Origin: Neonectria sp. B-13
Taxonomy: Eukaryota > Ascomycota > Sordariomycetes > Hypocreales > Nectriaceae
Direction: 5' to 3'
NCBI GenBank assembly: GCA_002682825.1
Contig: NOKP01000024.1
Span: 1 to 64,000 of the forward strand
DNA: 64,000 nucleotides
In this document: piece after piece, positions 10,732-22,991 of the stretch
Numbering within the stretch: position 1 is the stretch's first letter
Layout: each line of letters opens with the position of its first letter
Program-made: the position numbers and the translations under genes
Notes under the pieces: model-generated
Database searches by the model: none
Told to the model about the DNA's origin: nothing
The model's input: only the letters and a program-made list of their open reading frames with translations

Positions 10732-12411
10732 ATGCGCTTTATTCTGCTCCTAGCAGCCCATCGGATTGCAGCTCAATGCTGCAAAGCACATGTAAGCTAC
10801 GGTCGCCGCAAGCCGCCGCGACCTTTGAACTGACTATCGTGATAGCCGCCATTTGGCAGGACTTCAGTACCACCCTTTAACAGCTCCCAAGAACTAGCCG
10901 GCAGTGCCTTCGTTGGCAATGTCTCGGACACTGAACCACTCTCTCCTCCGTTTCCGTTCAAGCCGTCCGTGTCACTCATGCACCAAGACGGGGGTAACTC
11001 GGGTTCCAGCAGCTCACCCGGGCCTCGCGGTTTGAATACCTCTGTACAGACCTATGCTACAACCCTGCGTGTTATCCTCTGGGGAGCGGATGGAGCCATG
11101 ACTGCCGGGATGACCAACACGACTAACGGCACCACGACGTTTTCGCTCGCGGCTGTTAACGAAACGAGCCTTGAGGTTCAAGCGTTTTGGGTTCCCCCGA
11201 TAAAAGGCGAGGTCTTGAATTTTGCATACATGACGATGAACCAAGACACGAATCAGCTCGCCGTCGCCTCCAAGCAAGGCAACATATACGTTGTGCAGCG
11301 AGAGGGAGATGCCACACGACCCTTCTTCACTCTTAAACGCACAATTGGCCTGACCTCGGGAGTCTTCATGGGCAACGAGATGCTTCTTAACTCCATGTTC
11401 GACACCGCGGGTAACATCTGGTTTACGACAGGCGGTCTCCGGGTCCAAGCAGGATTTCCCGATGCTCTTGGTGATGCGGCTCAAAATTCTTCAACCATCG
11501 GCTACATTGAGCCCAATGGTAAAGTGCACAGCTACCATGTCGTACACCAGATGGTTGAGAACGGCATCGCAGTCATCGGGACAACCATGTTCTGCGTCAC
11601 CGGACCATCTGGCACCAAGGATACCGCCAACGCCACCGGGTACCTCTTCTCGTTCTCGCCCGGCGAGGGCCACGACGTTGCGATCAACTGGCAGGCTACG
11701 TACGATTCGGGCTCTGGCCGCAAGCCCGGTGCGTGGTCGCGAGGGAGTGGCTCAACGCCGGCGCTGCTGGGGGACAAGTTCGTCGCGATGACGGATAACG
11801 CAGACGCACAGCTGCATGTGCTAGTATACCATCAGAGCGCACAATGCGAGCAAGATGCTCAACTCGTTTGTTCGACGCCGATATTCACACCGGGAGCCGG
11901 AAACAACGACGTGGGATTGCTCGTACACCAAGACTCTCCGCCTGGCATTGAACATGGCAACCGGGGCACATTTGGCCTTGTAGCTTTCAACAACTTCAAT
12001 GCCACGCCGCTATACACGCCGGGTAAAGACACGATCAACGGCGCGGATTGGAACGATATCAGCGGGATCGCAGCTGAAACTGTGCGAGTGAACGTTTCGA
12101 ATGATGGGAGCACTTGCGGCATCGCGTGGGAAGCTCCGATCTGCATCCCATCCGTGCCTATCTTGTCAACATCCACAGGACTGATATATGGATACACGCA
12201 GGATACTTCTCAGGCAATGAGGGCGAAGCATCTATATGAATGGTACGCTGTTGCACTGGACTGGCGCACCGGCGAGGAGGTATGGCGGGTGCGAACGGGG
12301 GCAGGCGGAGCATTTAATGACAACTTCCTGCCAGGATCCATAGGGCCGGATGGAAGTTTCTTCCAAGGAGTGTTTCGGGGGCTAGTGCGGCTGCGAGATA
12401 TAGGCTGCTAG
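10732..12411 (+). CDS. secreted beta-propeller-like protein
   Basis: Two exons, 10732-10791 and 10846-12411, separated by a 54-bp GTAAGC...TAG intron, give 541 aa in phase. The first exon encodes a signal peptide (MRFILLLAAHRIAAQC), which an uninterrupted open frame from 10969 would miss. The mature part has repeated beta-strand-like units with GNIYVVQREG, GNIWFTTGG, GYIEPNGKVHSYHV, GLIYGYTQDT and WYAVALDWRTGEEVWRVRTG. The last unit is typical of PQQ-type propeller blades. Many NxT/NxS sites suit a secreted glycoprotein. An enzyme activity cannot be assigned. The last blade ends with LVRLRDIGC right before the stop. Confidence 0.75.
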
Positions 12412-13288
12412 AGCAAGGGCTTGTCGTGTAAGGTCTTATGAGGCAACTATGTCTCCCACCAAGAATTTATGACATTTCACGTTTAGTTGGCTCCGACGAG
12501 GTCTGCGATAGCAGTGGGTGTGCATTACTGCTGACAGGCTGGTACTCTTGCAGCCATTCTTATTTCACTGCTTTTTGCGTCTGACCTCACATGTGCCCAC
12601 CACAGCCAGGAGTGTGCTGGTTTTGATGATCTAGTGACCCAACCATTTTCGAGCCCACCACCTTCCTACCGGGTAGTGGCCAGAACACACTGTAGCAAAC
12701 AGCCCCGACCATCGTGGTAATTACTTACGGCGATTTGAACACGAAGTCAAGAATTCAATGCTCAATTGTAACAGGCGATGGATTCCAGAAGCCATACGAC
12801 CATTAATTACGACCAGCAGAAGGGAAACCACTGAAGTACAGAACCAACAAGACGGAGTTGAGTGGCGATGAGCTCGTGGTTTCAATCGCTCTCTGATGGA
12901 AAACACTCTCCGAAAAGCTGAATACCAGGATGTAAAGCTCGCCATGTCCTGCCCACTGATAACAGCGTATACATCGTTTTCTGATTAGCATGGTTCACTT
13001 ATCAGACCCGTGACCAAACCGGGAAATGAGCCGGAAATCTATCATCACTGTCAGCCCAAATCAACGCTAACACGCTTCCCCTCGTGGATAAAAGGTCGGC
13101 TCACCCGGCTTACCCGGCTCACCCGGCCAAAAGATATCTCGCCCACAGAACATTCGCCGGTCTCTCCCCGAACCTTCCACTGTTCACGCCTCAGTCCGTC
13201 CCGTTGTGACACTGCAGGGAGTGGACTTCTGACTAGCGAATCCTCGCATCTGCGTCTGCCGAGTTTCCCTTCCCCGCACCAAACAACA
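12412..13288. other. intergenic and regulator promoter
   Basis: No gene supported. The 138-residue open frame at 13010-13426 is mostly 5' leader of the next gene read through its first intron donor. Contains a 9-bp triplet repeat at 13101-13127. Confidence 0.45.
13101..13127. repeat. 9-bp tandem repeat x3
   Basis: tcacccggc, ttacccggc, tcacccggc stand head to tail about 165 bp upstream of the start codon of the Zn2Cys6 gene. Each unit contains CCGG. It may be a regulatory cluster or simple slippage. Confidence 0.6.
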
Positions 13289-15408
13289 ATGCCTCCGCAG
13301 GCCGTGCCGGAAGTCGGACGTGTCTCGGGTGACGATTCCCCCGCAAAATCCCGGAAAGCTTGTGGTGAGATAAGGCCGTCGCTATGTTTGCCATGGAGAC
13401 GAAAGCTGACTGTGCACCCTCATTAAGTCAATTGTCGGCGACAAAAGGTTGGCAGATCTCACCGCCTGCTTTACCTTCTGGATCGCATTTATCACGTTCA
13501 TGTTTTGACCTGTCGGGCGTTTAGATGAAATGTAGGATCGATGCTGGTCCACATTGCCGAAGGTGTCTCAGAACAGGGGTACCTTGTGTCTTTGTGCCAC
13601 GAGCCAACGTGAGTGACCTTTTACTTCTTCTTTAATCAGGAAGAAGACCTACCGTGCTATATCTGACATGATGCTAATTCACTATAATACTCTTGTCTAG
13701 GCTGCCTCGTATAGTTTGTACCCCGAAGCCACTGACGAATCTCCACTGCCGCAACTGAATGAGCAATTGTTAGCATCCAACACCGCCGTGCTCCGTCGCT
13801 TGAAGCGAATCGAGCAACATGTTGGATTGCCAGACATTGAAGAGGAAATGGCCACGGACCTAGTCGGCTGTCTTCCACTCAACAGCAACGTTACTAGTGA
13901 TCCATCGCTCAGCCCTTTGTCGCCTGCCATTCAAGTTCTGAAAACAAACTGCTCTGAGAACGCTAACAAAGAGATATGGGCGGAACCTCTCATCAAAAAG
14001 CTATGGCTTACGTATGAATTCATCTTGATGTTCAAGGACATCTTACTAACGATTCTATAGCTTCCACGACACCATGTTAGGCCTACACTTCCTGCCAAGC
14101 AAGCAAACTTTCTCATCGCCGACGCCGTTGCTGCTCGCTTCCATGTTATATTGCTCCAGTACAAGAGGTTCCAATGATGTTGCTGTCATAGCATCCGACT
14201 ACTTCACTGTGCTTTGCAACGCGATCGGCCAGCTCTGCATGCCCTCAAGTGCCATCGGCCAGGACTCGAGGAATCCTGCGCGTGCCGAAGAGTGGGCGTT
14301 TCAGACCATTCTAGGCATTATACTGGCAGGTTTGTTACGGGAAGGCATCAGCAAAGAGACAGGCATATGGATATCAATAGCCTATCGCCTCATTCTAGAG
14401 CACTGTCCCCCCATAATGGACGAAAGATCTCTTGAATGGCAGAGGCTTTTCACTGGACTGCAGGTTTGAGCTTCCCAGACGGTCAATGATGTCTTTAATT
14501 CATGCCACTGACGCTTGTCTATATTAGATTGTCGATCTTGAACATGCCTCGATTTATTTATCATGCCCCGCAATCCCGATCATTGCGCCATTTCCCCGTC
14601 TTCGCATTTCCATGCAGGATCAGCTCTATAGGCTATCACGAATGATGCACACGGGCCTCACTCACTTCACTGGAAGAGGCCTACCCACTATCTGGTCCTG
14701 CTTCTCGGGAGAACTCTCAGCAGCAGTCGACCTGTCTGTTTGCTTCAGCGACGTCGATGCAGCCGTCATTCGAGACTGGGCACGTCAACTTGATGACTGG
14801 CTGGTTGAGTTTGGAGCGCGCAACGATGAGCCGGAAAACGAGAGGAAGCTGGTGTTCAGACAGTATGTCTTGCATCGGGTTCTGGTTCTCTCCATATACC
14901 TCCCTGCGCGAGGAAGCGATCTCTTCTCCGACACGACACCCAAGGAGCAGCATGAGCTGCTCGTTTCCGCTCGGGCGGCTGTCAAACTTCAGCTAGCAGA
15001 CTCTTCCATCTGGTCTAATTTTGATCTTGTAGTCATTACTTGGGCCGCCCTGATTGTTATACAAGGAGTTGAAGGTGGAGTGGGAGAACCTGACGGTAAG
15101 AAGCCCACCCTTGTTACGGAGGTTTTGGACCTGCGCCGTCGTATTCCCAGTACACTGACCAAGACGTGTATATCTCAGACTTAGAAAGTGTAAGGGTCCA
15201 CATGTCGAGCTTGCAGGAGAAGCAGAATTCAGGTCTCCATAGTTTGTTGGCCAACTGTCTGGACCAAAAGTTGCGGGCATTGAGCACTCCCATTTTTGGA
15301 GAGGATGGCGGCTTTCAACCCGATGGCGGCCTTGATACGTCCTGGCACATCTTCAACCAATCGAGCTTACAAACTGGATACGACCTGTTTTCTTTTGAAG
15401 GGGTCTAA
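13289..15408 (+). CDS. Zn2Cys6 transcription factor with microexon
   Basis: Seven exons (13289-13364, 13428-13447, 13525-13608, 13701-14011, 14061-14463, 14528-15095, 15164-15408) join in phase to 568 aa. Exon 2 is only 20 nt. Without it the zinc cluster lacks its second Cys and basic turn; with it the cluster reads KACVNCRRQKMKC followed by GPHCRRCLRTGVPC, a complete C6 domain at residues about 24-52. The middle region, with FHDTMLGLHFLP and an Arg/Glu-rich helix, resembles the fungal-specific regulatory domain of other C6 factors. A possible leucine-type coiled coil (LRRLKRIEQHVGLP) follows the cluster. Targets are unknown: the neighbours are a secreted protein and a NACHT protein, with no clear pathway. 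Confidence 0.82.
13428..13447 (+). other. 20-nt microexon of the zinc-cluster gene
   Basis: Bounded by ATTAAG before and GTTGGC after. The 20 nt complete a split codon and then encode NCRRQK, including a zinc-ligand Cys. The flanking introns are 63 and 77 nt. The phase fit is exact on both sides. Confidence 0.75.
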
Positions 15409-15950
15409 TTAGTATTTAGTCCAACCGCGGTCTACTTAATTTGAGGTGGGTGATTATGCAACGGAGCTATGTACGATCGTGGTCAATGAAGCCATCATAA
15501 CTGATATTACCCTTGCCCACTGACGGCTGGTAAGTTTGAGAAGCTGATGGAGTATCAACTGGACACCGTGGAAGAGAACTCTGTCGCATTTTTATCGATG
15601 CTTTAATCTTAAATGAGATTCCATTCACTCAGTCCCTTTGGGACCAAATTCATGTTTGGGCATAAATCGCTACCCTAAAAGCTTGCCTGGCTCGCTTATT
15701 GGCCGAAGGAGCTAAACAAAGTTCGTGTTGTGCTTCAACTCGAGCGTTTCCTAGCCAGACATAGCTGAGCTATGGTCTTTTTAATACTATGAAGTCATAG
15801 TTATTAGCCTTGGTGGAGTTTGACAGCAAGTATGTTTGGGGAAGACTGCTGTAAATAGGCCTCGCGAAAACTAGCCCTGTTTGTTCTTATGACAGTACAC
15901 CTAAGCATCATGGGGTAGTGAATGGGGCAACACCCCAAACAACCTTTCAG
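15409..15950. other. convergent intergenic region
   Basis: 540 bp between two convergent genes; it serves as their 3' regions. AT-rich, no gene seen. Confidence 0.4.
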
Positions 15951-18900
15951 CTATAACCCACGCAGCAGTTTCTCCGTCCGAGCCCATCGATCGCTGTCCC
16001 AATGATCCGGAATACGATTCATTTGTTCCATCTCAACTGCATAATTCAACGGTGTCTTTCCATGTGCATCATAACGACCTTTGGTCACCCCTATTTCATC
16101 GCAAAGGAAGTGTAGAACGTCTCCCGTCAGAGTACCCTCGATAGCACTATAATGAAGTACAGTTCGCCCTTGTTTATCCCTAGCTTTTAGATCCACACCC
16201 CAGCTCGCCAGTGTTTCCAGCAGGCTCACAGAAACTCTGCGGGATCCAGCGGCCAGGTGCGCCAGACCCAAACCTTCTCCTGTCTCGAAGGATGAGTTTG
16301 CACCACTTTCAAACATGAGACGCAGCACTTCTGGGGCATCATTGCCTCCACATGGGACAAATGTGCTTAGATATTTGGCCATCGGCGACATTCCTGCATC
16401 GTCAAGGTCATTGACGCCAACTGGCCGTGTCAGAAGATAGTCAACGACGGCAGTGTCAACAAAAATGTCGTTGCTCAGAAGATGATGCAAAACATTTTGT
16501 CCTTGTGTGTCTTTCGATTTCCAGAACGTTTCCAAAGACGTGCCCGGGACGTGATTTGCCAGAATCTGCATTATCCCCTGATGCCGACCTTGTGCCGCGT
16601 AATGTAGAGCATTGAGCCCGTTGGTATCACTGTCGATGGGGCTCGCTCCGTATGCTAGGAGGGTAGTAACAGCGTCCATGTTTCCATTCCCGCTAGCAAT
16701 AAGTAACGGGGTTTGGCCCTCGTTAGTGCGTGCTGAGACCTTGGCACCTTTCTCAAGAAGCGTTTGGATCACGGGCTCGGAATTGTCTCCTCCGCGGGCT
16801 GCAATATGCAATGGAGAAAGGCCGAAGTTATCCTGGGTATTGACATCGACGCAAGAATGTTCCAAAAGGAGAGCGATGACGGCCGATCTGGCCTTGTAAA
16901 TACAATTCTGATATGAGCAGTATTGGCTCTCACTATCAGAGTCATATTCGACAAACTCGAGTAAAACCTCGATTCGGTACCTTGGATCACTCCAGAAGTC
17001 GGGATTCGCAAGCGATTTCGCACCACGCAAATCTTGCTTTAGCGCTAGATGCAGCGGTGTCTCTCCATCATCCGAACGAAAGTTCGGATTGGCTCCATGA
17101 TTCAACAAGAACTTAGTCATCCGTTGACTACCCCTCAAGGTAGCCAGGTGTAGAGCAGTTAAGCCCTTCTCGGTGCAGGCCTCTCCGGAGTCTTGCGCGC
17201 CATCCTTCATAACATAGACCACTCTGCCTTGTTGAGAAATTGGCATCCAGACCTCTCTCTTCACTTGCATATCTATCGGTGTTCCGGCGTCGAGAAAAGT
17301 CTGTGCCATCTCCTTGTCACCGGTTCTGACTGTGTAGTGGAAAGGAGACATGTTGTCGACATCTGTGGTTAGCTTAGCTCCCCTCTGTAGCAGCAGCTGA
17401 ACGCATCGTTTCCAACCGTTGAGCACAGCATAATGCAATGGGGTCCTCCGAGCCACATCCCGTACACTGATATCTACGCCTCGCTCTAGGAGAAATTCTG
17501 CGTTGTCTTCTTCCTGTTCACCCTCATGCTTTGCCGCCAGTAATAAGCAGTTCCCAGGCATTTTTGATGACGAAGAAAAAAATCGAGCGACTGAGTCTGG
17601 CTCCGATATGGCGAGGCGGGCATGTAGTACACCATATTTCTTGACGTAATCGAACAGCCTCTCACCTCTCTTACATGATGACCTTTCGTCCACTTCTGAG
17701 AAGTCGACGTCAAAGGCAGCGAATAAAAGATAAGTGAGGCATGATGTTGCAATTTCTGCTTCTGCATTCGGGAACCAATTTTCTCGTTTCCGCTCCAAGT
17801 ACTCTTGTGTCGTGTAGTGCATTAAACCGACGTTATGGCTCTTTTCGTCAAGCGTTACCAAGCCAGCGCAGACAGATATCATGTCCTCGATGTCGGTAAG
17901 ATTCTCTGGGTCAAGTTTGGAGTTTCCATCCTCGACGGCGATTGCTTCTCGAAGCTCTGCAGCCTGGAGCGGTCTCTTTGCAAGTGTGATCCACCCCAGG
18001 ACGTTCTTGGCGAGCTCTTTCTGACTCGCGCACTGGCTCTCTATCCTCTCCATCACAGCCATGTATGCCTCGTCGTATGCTGATGATCCGGTTGGCAAGC
18101 CTGCGAGGGCGCTTTTAAGGTCTTTGGTGGACTTTTTCCCGACTAAGGATTCGAGATGTAGGCGAGCAAGAAGGAACCTAGCATCATGTCAATATTTAGT
18201 GTCATTTCATGAAAGCAAAAGCAACTTACATTCCCCCACTTGACTCCACAATTCTTGCGCAAATATCTTGGAGTTCCGGGTCTCCAACAACGGACCCACG
18301 AAGTCTAGACATCCGATGGCCAAGGTATTTGCGAATATCCTCATCGCTCGCACGTATCTCGAGGACACGGCTTTCGTCGAACTTTTTAACGATATCGGGG
18401 ATAACCCTAGAGGTTACAAAGATGTTTGCTTCACAAGAATCTCTTAGTTTGAAGAGCTCAGTCATAATCATCGGCCTAGAGTCATCGGATGCAGGACACT
18501 CGTCAAGACCGTCAATAACTATGAAGGCTCGGGAATGCAGAGATGCCACGGAATTGACCGTACTGGATATCTCGTCAAGTGATGGCCGTGTGTCCTTTTC
18601 TTTGTGCTTTTCGTACAGAGAGCTCAATGCATCTGGCAAAGAGCTCAGACATTGGGCAAGCTGCTTCAGGATGCTCGCGAGAATCATACCAGCCCCCTCG
18701 GTATCTTGGCGTCTGAAGTCGCAATAATGATATGCTATGCCATAATCGTTCCTTTCCCCGGAGAGCTCCAGAAGATGATCGATCACGATAGAGGCCAAGA
18801 TTGTCTTTCCAGCTCCTGGAAGACCTGGACAGAATAAGACCTCTCCCTCTGTTTCCCTCCATTTTCGGAATTTGTCAGAATCCAGAAGCCATTGGCCAGT

Positions 18901-19558
18901 TCCCGCTACATGCTCACTAAACGCCTTGGTTTGTTGTGACCCATGATCAACGGTTCTAACCCACTTGTAGATTTCACTTCGCTTCTGTTGATTCGATTGT
19001 TCGTTGAGACGATGGATGTCCCGTTGAATGCTGGCGGATACATGACTATGCTCCTTTTAGTCCACCAAACATTAAAGAGAAACGTTATAAATACCAGGAT
19101 AGTTGTACTCCAAGCAAACTTAGTTGTGTGGTATTCAACAACATTCGATCTCGAATCTCTTGAATGTCATCCGGCTTCCATTTGAGCCTTTGACAAGCTC
19201 TCCTCACACGTTGGGTCGTACTCATGCTGAGAACCGGAATTTCGCTATACTGGTCAAGTCTCCTCTGTGAATCGATTAAAATGCGGTGAGAGTCGTTTAT
19301 GATACTCTGGAAATTTGCTTGTTTCTCGGGCTCAAGTTCGCACCCCGATAAAAAGACTTCGATATCATGGACGACGATCGAAAAGCCCCTGCGCCTACAA
19401 GGCAAGATATAAGTCAGTATATGTGGAATTGACGAGAGATATACCTACGCATTTGATATGTTGTCAAACTGCCTCGGAGCGTCGACAAACTGTTTCCGAA
19501 CCTCTGCGACAAGCTTCAGGGGGGCGATCAAGTCGCCCAAGCTGAAGCTGAAACTCAT
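15951..19558 (-). CDS. NACHT-ankyrin repeat STAND protein
   Basis: Four exons (19558-19449, 19388-19095, 19045-18230, 18177-15951) give 1148 aa in phase. Order: an N-terminal helical domain (MSFSFSLGDLIAPLKLVAEV, a start typical of fungal STAND proteins), a linker, a NACHT NTPase with Walker A GLPGAGKT and a Walker B-like FIVIDGLDEC, a winged-helix-like stretch (VLGWITLAKRPLQAAELREA, LMHYTTQEYL), then about ten ankyrin repeats. Recognisable units include RTPLHYAVLNGWKRCVQLL, LTALHLATLRGS, ETPLHLAL and LNALHYAAQGRHQGI. Such proteins are related to NLR immune receptors and to fungal incompatibility proteins; the ankyrins would sense a ligand and the N-terminal domain would signal. The N-terminal effector class is not clear. 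The gene looks intact. Confidence 0.85.
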
Positions 19559-20590
19559 TTTATCGCAAAGCCCCGATGCTTGAAAGACGACCAGGTTCAA
19601 CTGGGCCTCTGCTGCTCCTAGTGTTATTTTACTCAACAATTTGATGAGAAACCCGAAGCTATCAGGTGCCCTGATTGATCGCCTCAAGACAGTGCTAGGT
19701 TGAGATCAACTCATTGAAGGATGTAGGAGGGTAAGCGCTATATGTAATGGATAAAGTGTAGATAGGTGATAATTAGGCAGCAATGAAACGCCCTGATGAT
19801 TGGAGAGCGTCCTGCGACCCCGCAGATGGCCAACTACATTTGGTTGCCTCTTTGTTGTCAGGGCATGCGGAGTACGAACCAAGTAACATCACAACCGTTC
19901 CCTCCGTCACCAGTGTTACAGGCACCTACTGTTACACCGCAAGGCAAATCATTGCGTGTTGATCGCAATTGTAGCAATCAACCAACTGTACTTCTGCTTT
20001 TTGCTTCTGGTACCTGTACACTAACATCAGGCAAATGTCTGTATATCCAAACGACGCACATACCTGCCCAAGCCTGACTTGCATTTTCTTCCTGTAGTTT
20101 CGCTCGTTTGCATTCTTACTCCCTCTTTATAAGTCTCTCTCGCAGCCTAGTCGGAAGGCGTCAGCCGCGCTTGTAGCTTTGCCCATACTTGAGGATTGGA
20201 TGAGATTGGAGCTCTGGGTAAGCTGATTAAGAACTCGGCTAGAGCTGAAGTAGCGAGTGAAGATTTCGTCATACGGGTTGCACGAGTGGTGTTGGGAAGG
20301 AAAAAGAAATGACCGACGCCAACCTGCATGACTCTGCCCATTTGTACGCCACCAACAAAGACGATGCCCAACAGTGTAACAGTGTGCTTTGGGCATTAAA
20401 ATGCCCAATAGTGCACTTTTAGGGCAAAATGCCTCAATCATCGGATGGCAGTTCTCCCATTCTCTGCATACCAACTCGTGACACAGATCATCGAGTCCCT
20501 CTGGCGCTCGTCTTCGCCTCACTTTTACTCTTTCCGCCCGCTTGCTACCCACCCTAAGCTGCTGCCAGATTCACCTGGCAAACATCGTCC
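19559..20590. other. divergent promoter region
   Basis: About 1 kb between the NACHT gene and the NYN gene. No coding exon is supported. Includes a 16-bp palindrome at 20391-20406 within a larger run of gtgc/gcac and gggca/tgccc motifs (20370-20430). Confidence 0.45.
20391..20406. promoter_or_regulatory. 16-bp inverted repeat
   Basis: gggcattaaaatgccc has 7-bp arms around a central aa, about 185 bp upstream of the NYN gene. Half-sites (tgccc, agggca) recur on each side. It may be an operator or a transcript hairpin; nothing else supports either. Confidence 0.35.
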
Positions 20591-21988
20591 ATGATGAGTA
20601 GCAAACCGACCGAAACATGCATGTTCTTCGTGGATGACTCCAACATATGGATCGAGGCCCAAAAGTTCGCCGCTTCGGGCAATAGCCACATGCCCAAACT
20701 GACAGACAGCGACCGCGACCCGCGTCTCAGAATTGATGTCGGGAAATTGGTCGACACGCTCCGCAAAGACCGCCGCCAAGGCCCTTCGTTTCTTTATGGC
20801 TCTCGCCCGCCGCCTAACGATTCAGTGTGGAACGCATTTGAAAAGTTCAAGTTCCAGACCAAGATCTACGATCGCGCCCACGGTAAAGAGAAGGAGGTGG
20901 ATAACTCCATGGCAACAGATCTGAGCTCCAAAGCCACCGAGCTCAGCATCAGAGCTGAGTATGACTCGAGGGCCAAACAGCAGAAAGCCAATACGACGTT
21001 TGTCGCCATCACCGGAGACCGCGACATGCTCCCACCTGTCAAGTTAGTGCTGAAATCTAACATCCGAGTGGAGCTCTGGGCCTGGCAGTCGGGAGTCTCG
21101 ACAGAGTACTTGAAGCTGAGTGCCGAAGACGGTCTGCTATCGGTAAACTATCTGAACTGGATATTCGACAAGATTTCCTTCACCAATTTCCTTTCTACCC
21201 GACAGAGCAAGGCCAAGCAAGTTGATCCTGCCCAAACAATCGTGCTCTGCGAGGTTGCTGACCTGGGTGGGGATAACCTCGAAGCTTCCGTCTGCGAGCA
21301 GCTCATCCAGTTGGGCCGCTTGTTCTACATCACTCGATCCAAAACGGAAACGGAGATGTTTGTAGAGTTTCCGAAGGTCCCTAACATTGGGGCCATGGTC
21401 CTCGAGGCACGAGAGCTGTTCAAGGATATGTTGACGGTGCTGTCATGGCCCGAATACGCAAGTCGTTTCAACACGGACCCCCCGGCCATGGTCGAAGTCA
21501 TCAATATGTATGCGCCGTTGATGGATGATAATGACCAATACTCCGAGAATGTTGGAGTGAAAGAAGAAGAACACGAACCTGTCGAACGTAAAACCAAGCC
21601 GTCTAGCACCGCGGAACCTGAGGGTGGACACAGGGAAAACGAAGGGATGCAAGGTCTCAACGACCCCGACGACAACGGTGGCTGGCAAACTGCGACTCGA
21701 TCCGACCCGGGAAGATATCATCGTAACTTCAAGCGCAAAACTCAGCGATGTCCTGACCGCCTCCGCTGCAAGAAAAGAGGCGAGTGTGGTTACAACCACA
21801 ATGACGAGGAGCGGGACCTGTTTCGGGACAATCCAAACCAGAATTTCGGGCTGTGGAAAACGCGGAAGTGCAATCTCGCCTACTGTCGCCGCGGGAAACG
21901 ATGTCCGTTTGCCCATACCCAGGACGAAGCATGGTGCCTTCGGTGCCGTCATGACGGTCACTATACGGAAGACTGCCGGTATAACTAA
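20591..21988 (+). CDS. NYN-domain protein with CCCH and CCHC zinc fingers
   Basis: Single exon, 465 aa (start 20591 or the next Met). The N-terminal 200 residues form a NYN/PIN-like nuclease domain: CMFFVDDSNIWIEA gives the first acidic pair and FVAITGDRDMLPPV the later Asp motif, as in LabA/MARF1-type ribonucleases. An acidic, charged linker (about 305-365) follows. The C-terminus holds two C-x5-C-x5-C-x3-H or similar fingers (RCPDRLRCKKRGECGYNH and KCNLAYCRRGKRCPFAH) and a knuckle-like CLRCRHDGHYTEDC. The combination suggests an RNA-binding endonuclease in RNA decay or silencing. That is inferred from domains; activity is untested. The catalytic Asp residues appear present. Confidence 0.85.
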   Translation: MMSSKPTETCMFFVDDSNIWIEAQKFAASGNSHMPKLTDSDRDPRLRIDVGKLVDTLRKDRRQGPSFLYGSRPPPNDSVWNAFEKFKFQTKIYDRAHGKEKEVDNSMATDLSSKATELSIRAEYDSRAKQQKANTTFVAITGDRDMLPPVKLVLKSNIRVELWAWQSGVSTEYLKLSAEDGLLSVNYLNWIFDKISFTNFLSTRQSKAKQVDPAQTIVLCEVADLGGDNLEASVCEQLIQLGRLFYITRSKTETEMFVEFPKVPNIGAMVLEARELFKDMLTVLSWPEYASRFNTDPPAMVEVINMYAPLMDDNDQYSENVGVKEEEHEPVERKTKPSSTAEPEGGHRENEGMQGLNDPDDNGGWQTATRSDPGRYHRNFKRKTQRCPDRLRCKKRGECGYNHNDEERDLFRDNPNQNFGLWKTRKCNLAYCRRGKRCPFAHTQDEAWCLRCRHDGHYTEDCRYN

Positions 21989-22991
21989 CTTCGTAGGTAG
22001 TGTGTCAGGGATTAAAGCCGTCTATCTTGGTCAAGGAGATTTAGGTCGCTTTCCACGTCCTACCTGGACAGTCTTCAGCTTGCAGTTCAACCTCACAAGA
22101 AGCTAGTTTTTTTGGCCCTCAGTTCAACTTTTAGTCCCCTCTTGAAGGGAGCTTCGATTTCAGTCATTTCTTCTATTTTAATAAATATCTTTGTTAGCAG
22201 TTATGTTTTACTTTTGACTATTTTACTTCCTTAGATACTTTGGGCTCATCAAGTTGCCTTTCTTGTTGTGTGTTCTTCCCCTAATAATGTAGTTATTGAG
22301 CAGCCGCAACTCCAAAACACTGCTGAATGTCATGGACGAACTTCTGCCGACTTACAGTCTCTTCCATGCTAGGGAGACACAAAGTGCAAGGGAGACTTAG
22401 CAGATTTCTCGGATATAAATGAACACACTAGCTATTACACATGTCAGCTAATAGAGTCATTTGGAGCTTCTTGAACGGTGGCGCCTGACTGCCGCGTAGC
22501 TTGCAGGGGATATTCCAACTTCTTGTTTGAGCATGCAAACGTGAGTAGTAAGCAAGTATGAAGGAAAGAACCAGGGCTGTGTTTCTCCGCTCTAACTTTC
22601 TGCCCTGGCCTCGGTACTCAGCTTTGCAAGGATCGAGCTGGAAACGGCAGCTTTCTAATGGAGTTTTGTCTCTCTTGAGCCAGGAAGCAACACATGTTCA
22701 ACCACTGGTTCTTCATTAGCCTGTTAAACTTGAGGTCACCATTAAACGTGTGTCCTCATTGCAAGGCCTAGGTGAGTAATTGGACGGAGCGATTTGGGCG
22801 CGTTTTCAGCGAGGATGGAGTCCACAAGATCGAGTAGGGCCCAAGAGCTTGAGAATGTAAATAGCGAACAGACATTGTCACAGCCAACTGCAGCGTACTC
22901 GTTGTTCCAACATTCATTGCACCTGTTGTTTGTCTGATGAGCTCGGTTATAAGAATTCCCCTTGATGTTTACTACTACATAATATAAACAA
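21989..22991. other. intergenic, AT-rich
   Basis: 1 kb of mostly AT-rich sequence between convergent genes. No gene or RNA was recognised. An antisense open frame overlaps the PhyH 3' end and has no family look. Confidence 0.45.

Noticed and set aside
13010..13426. 138-codon open frame before the regulator
   Set aside because: It consists of 5' leader and reads through the GTGAGA donor; only its in-frame part from 13289 is coding.
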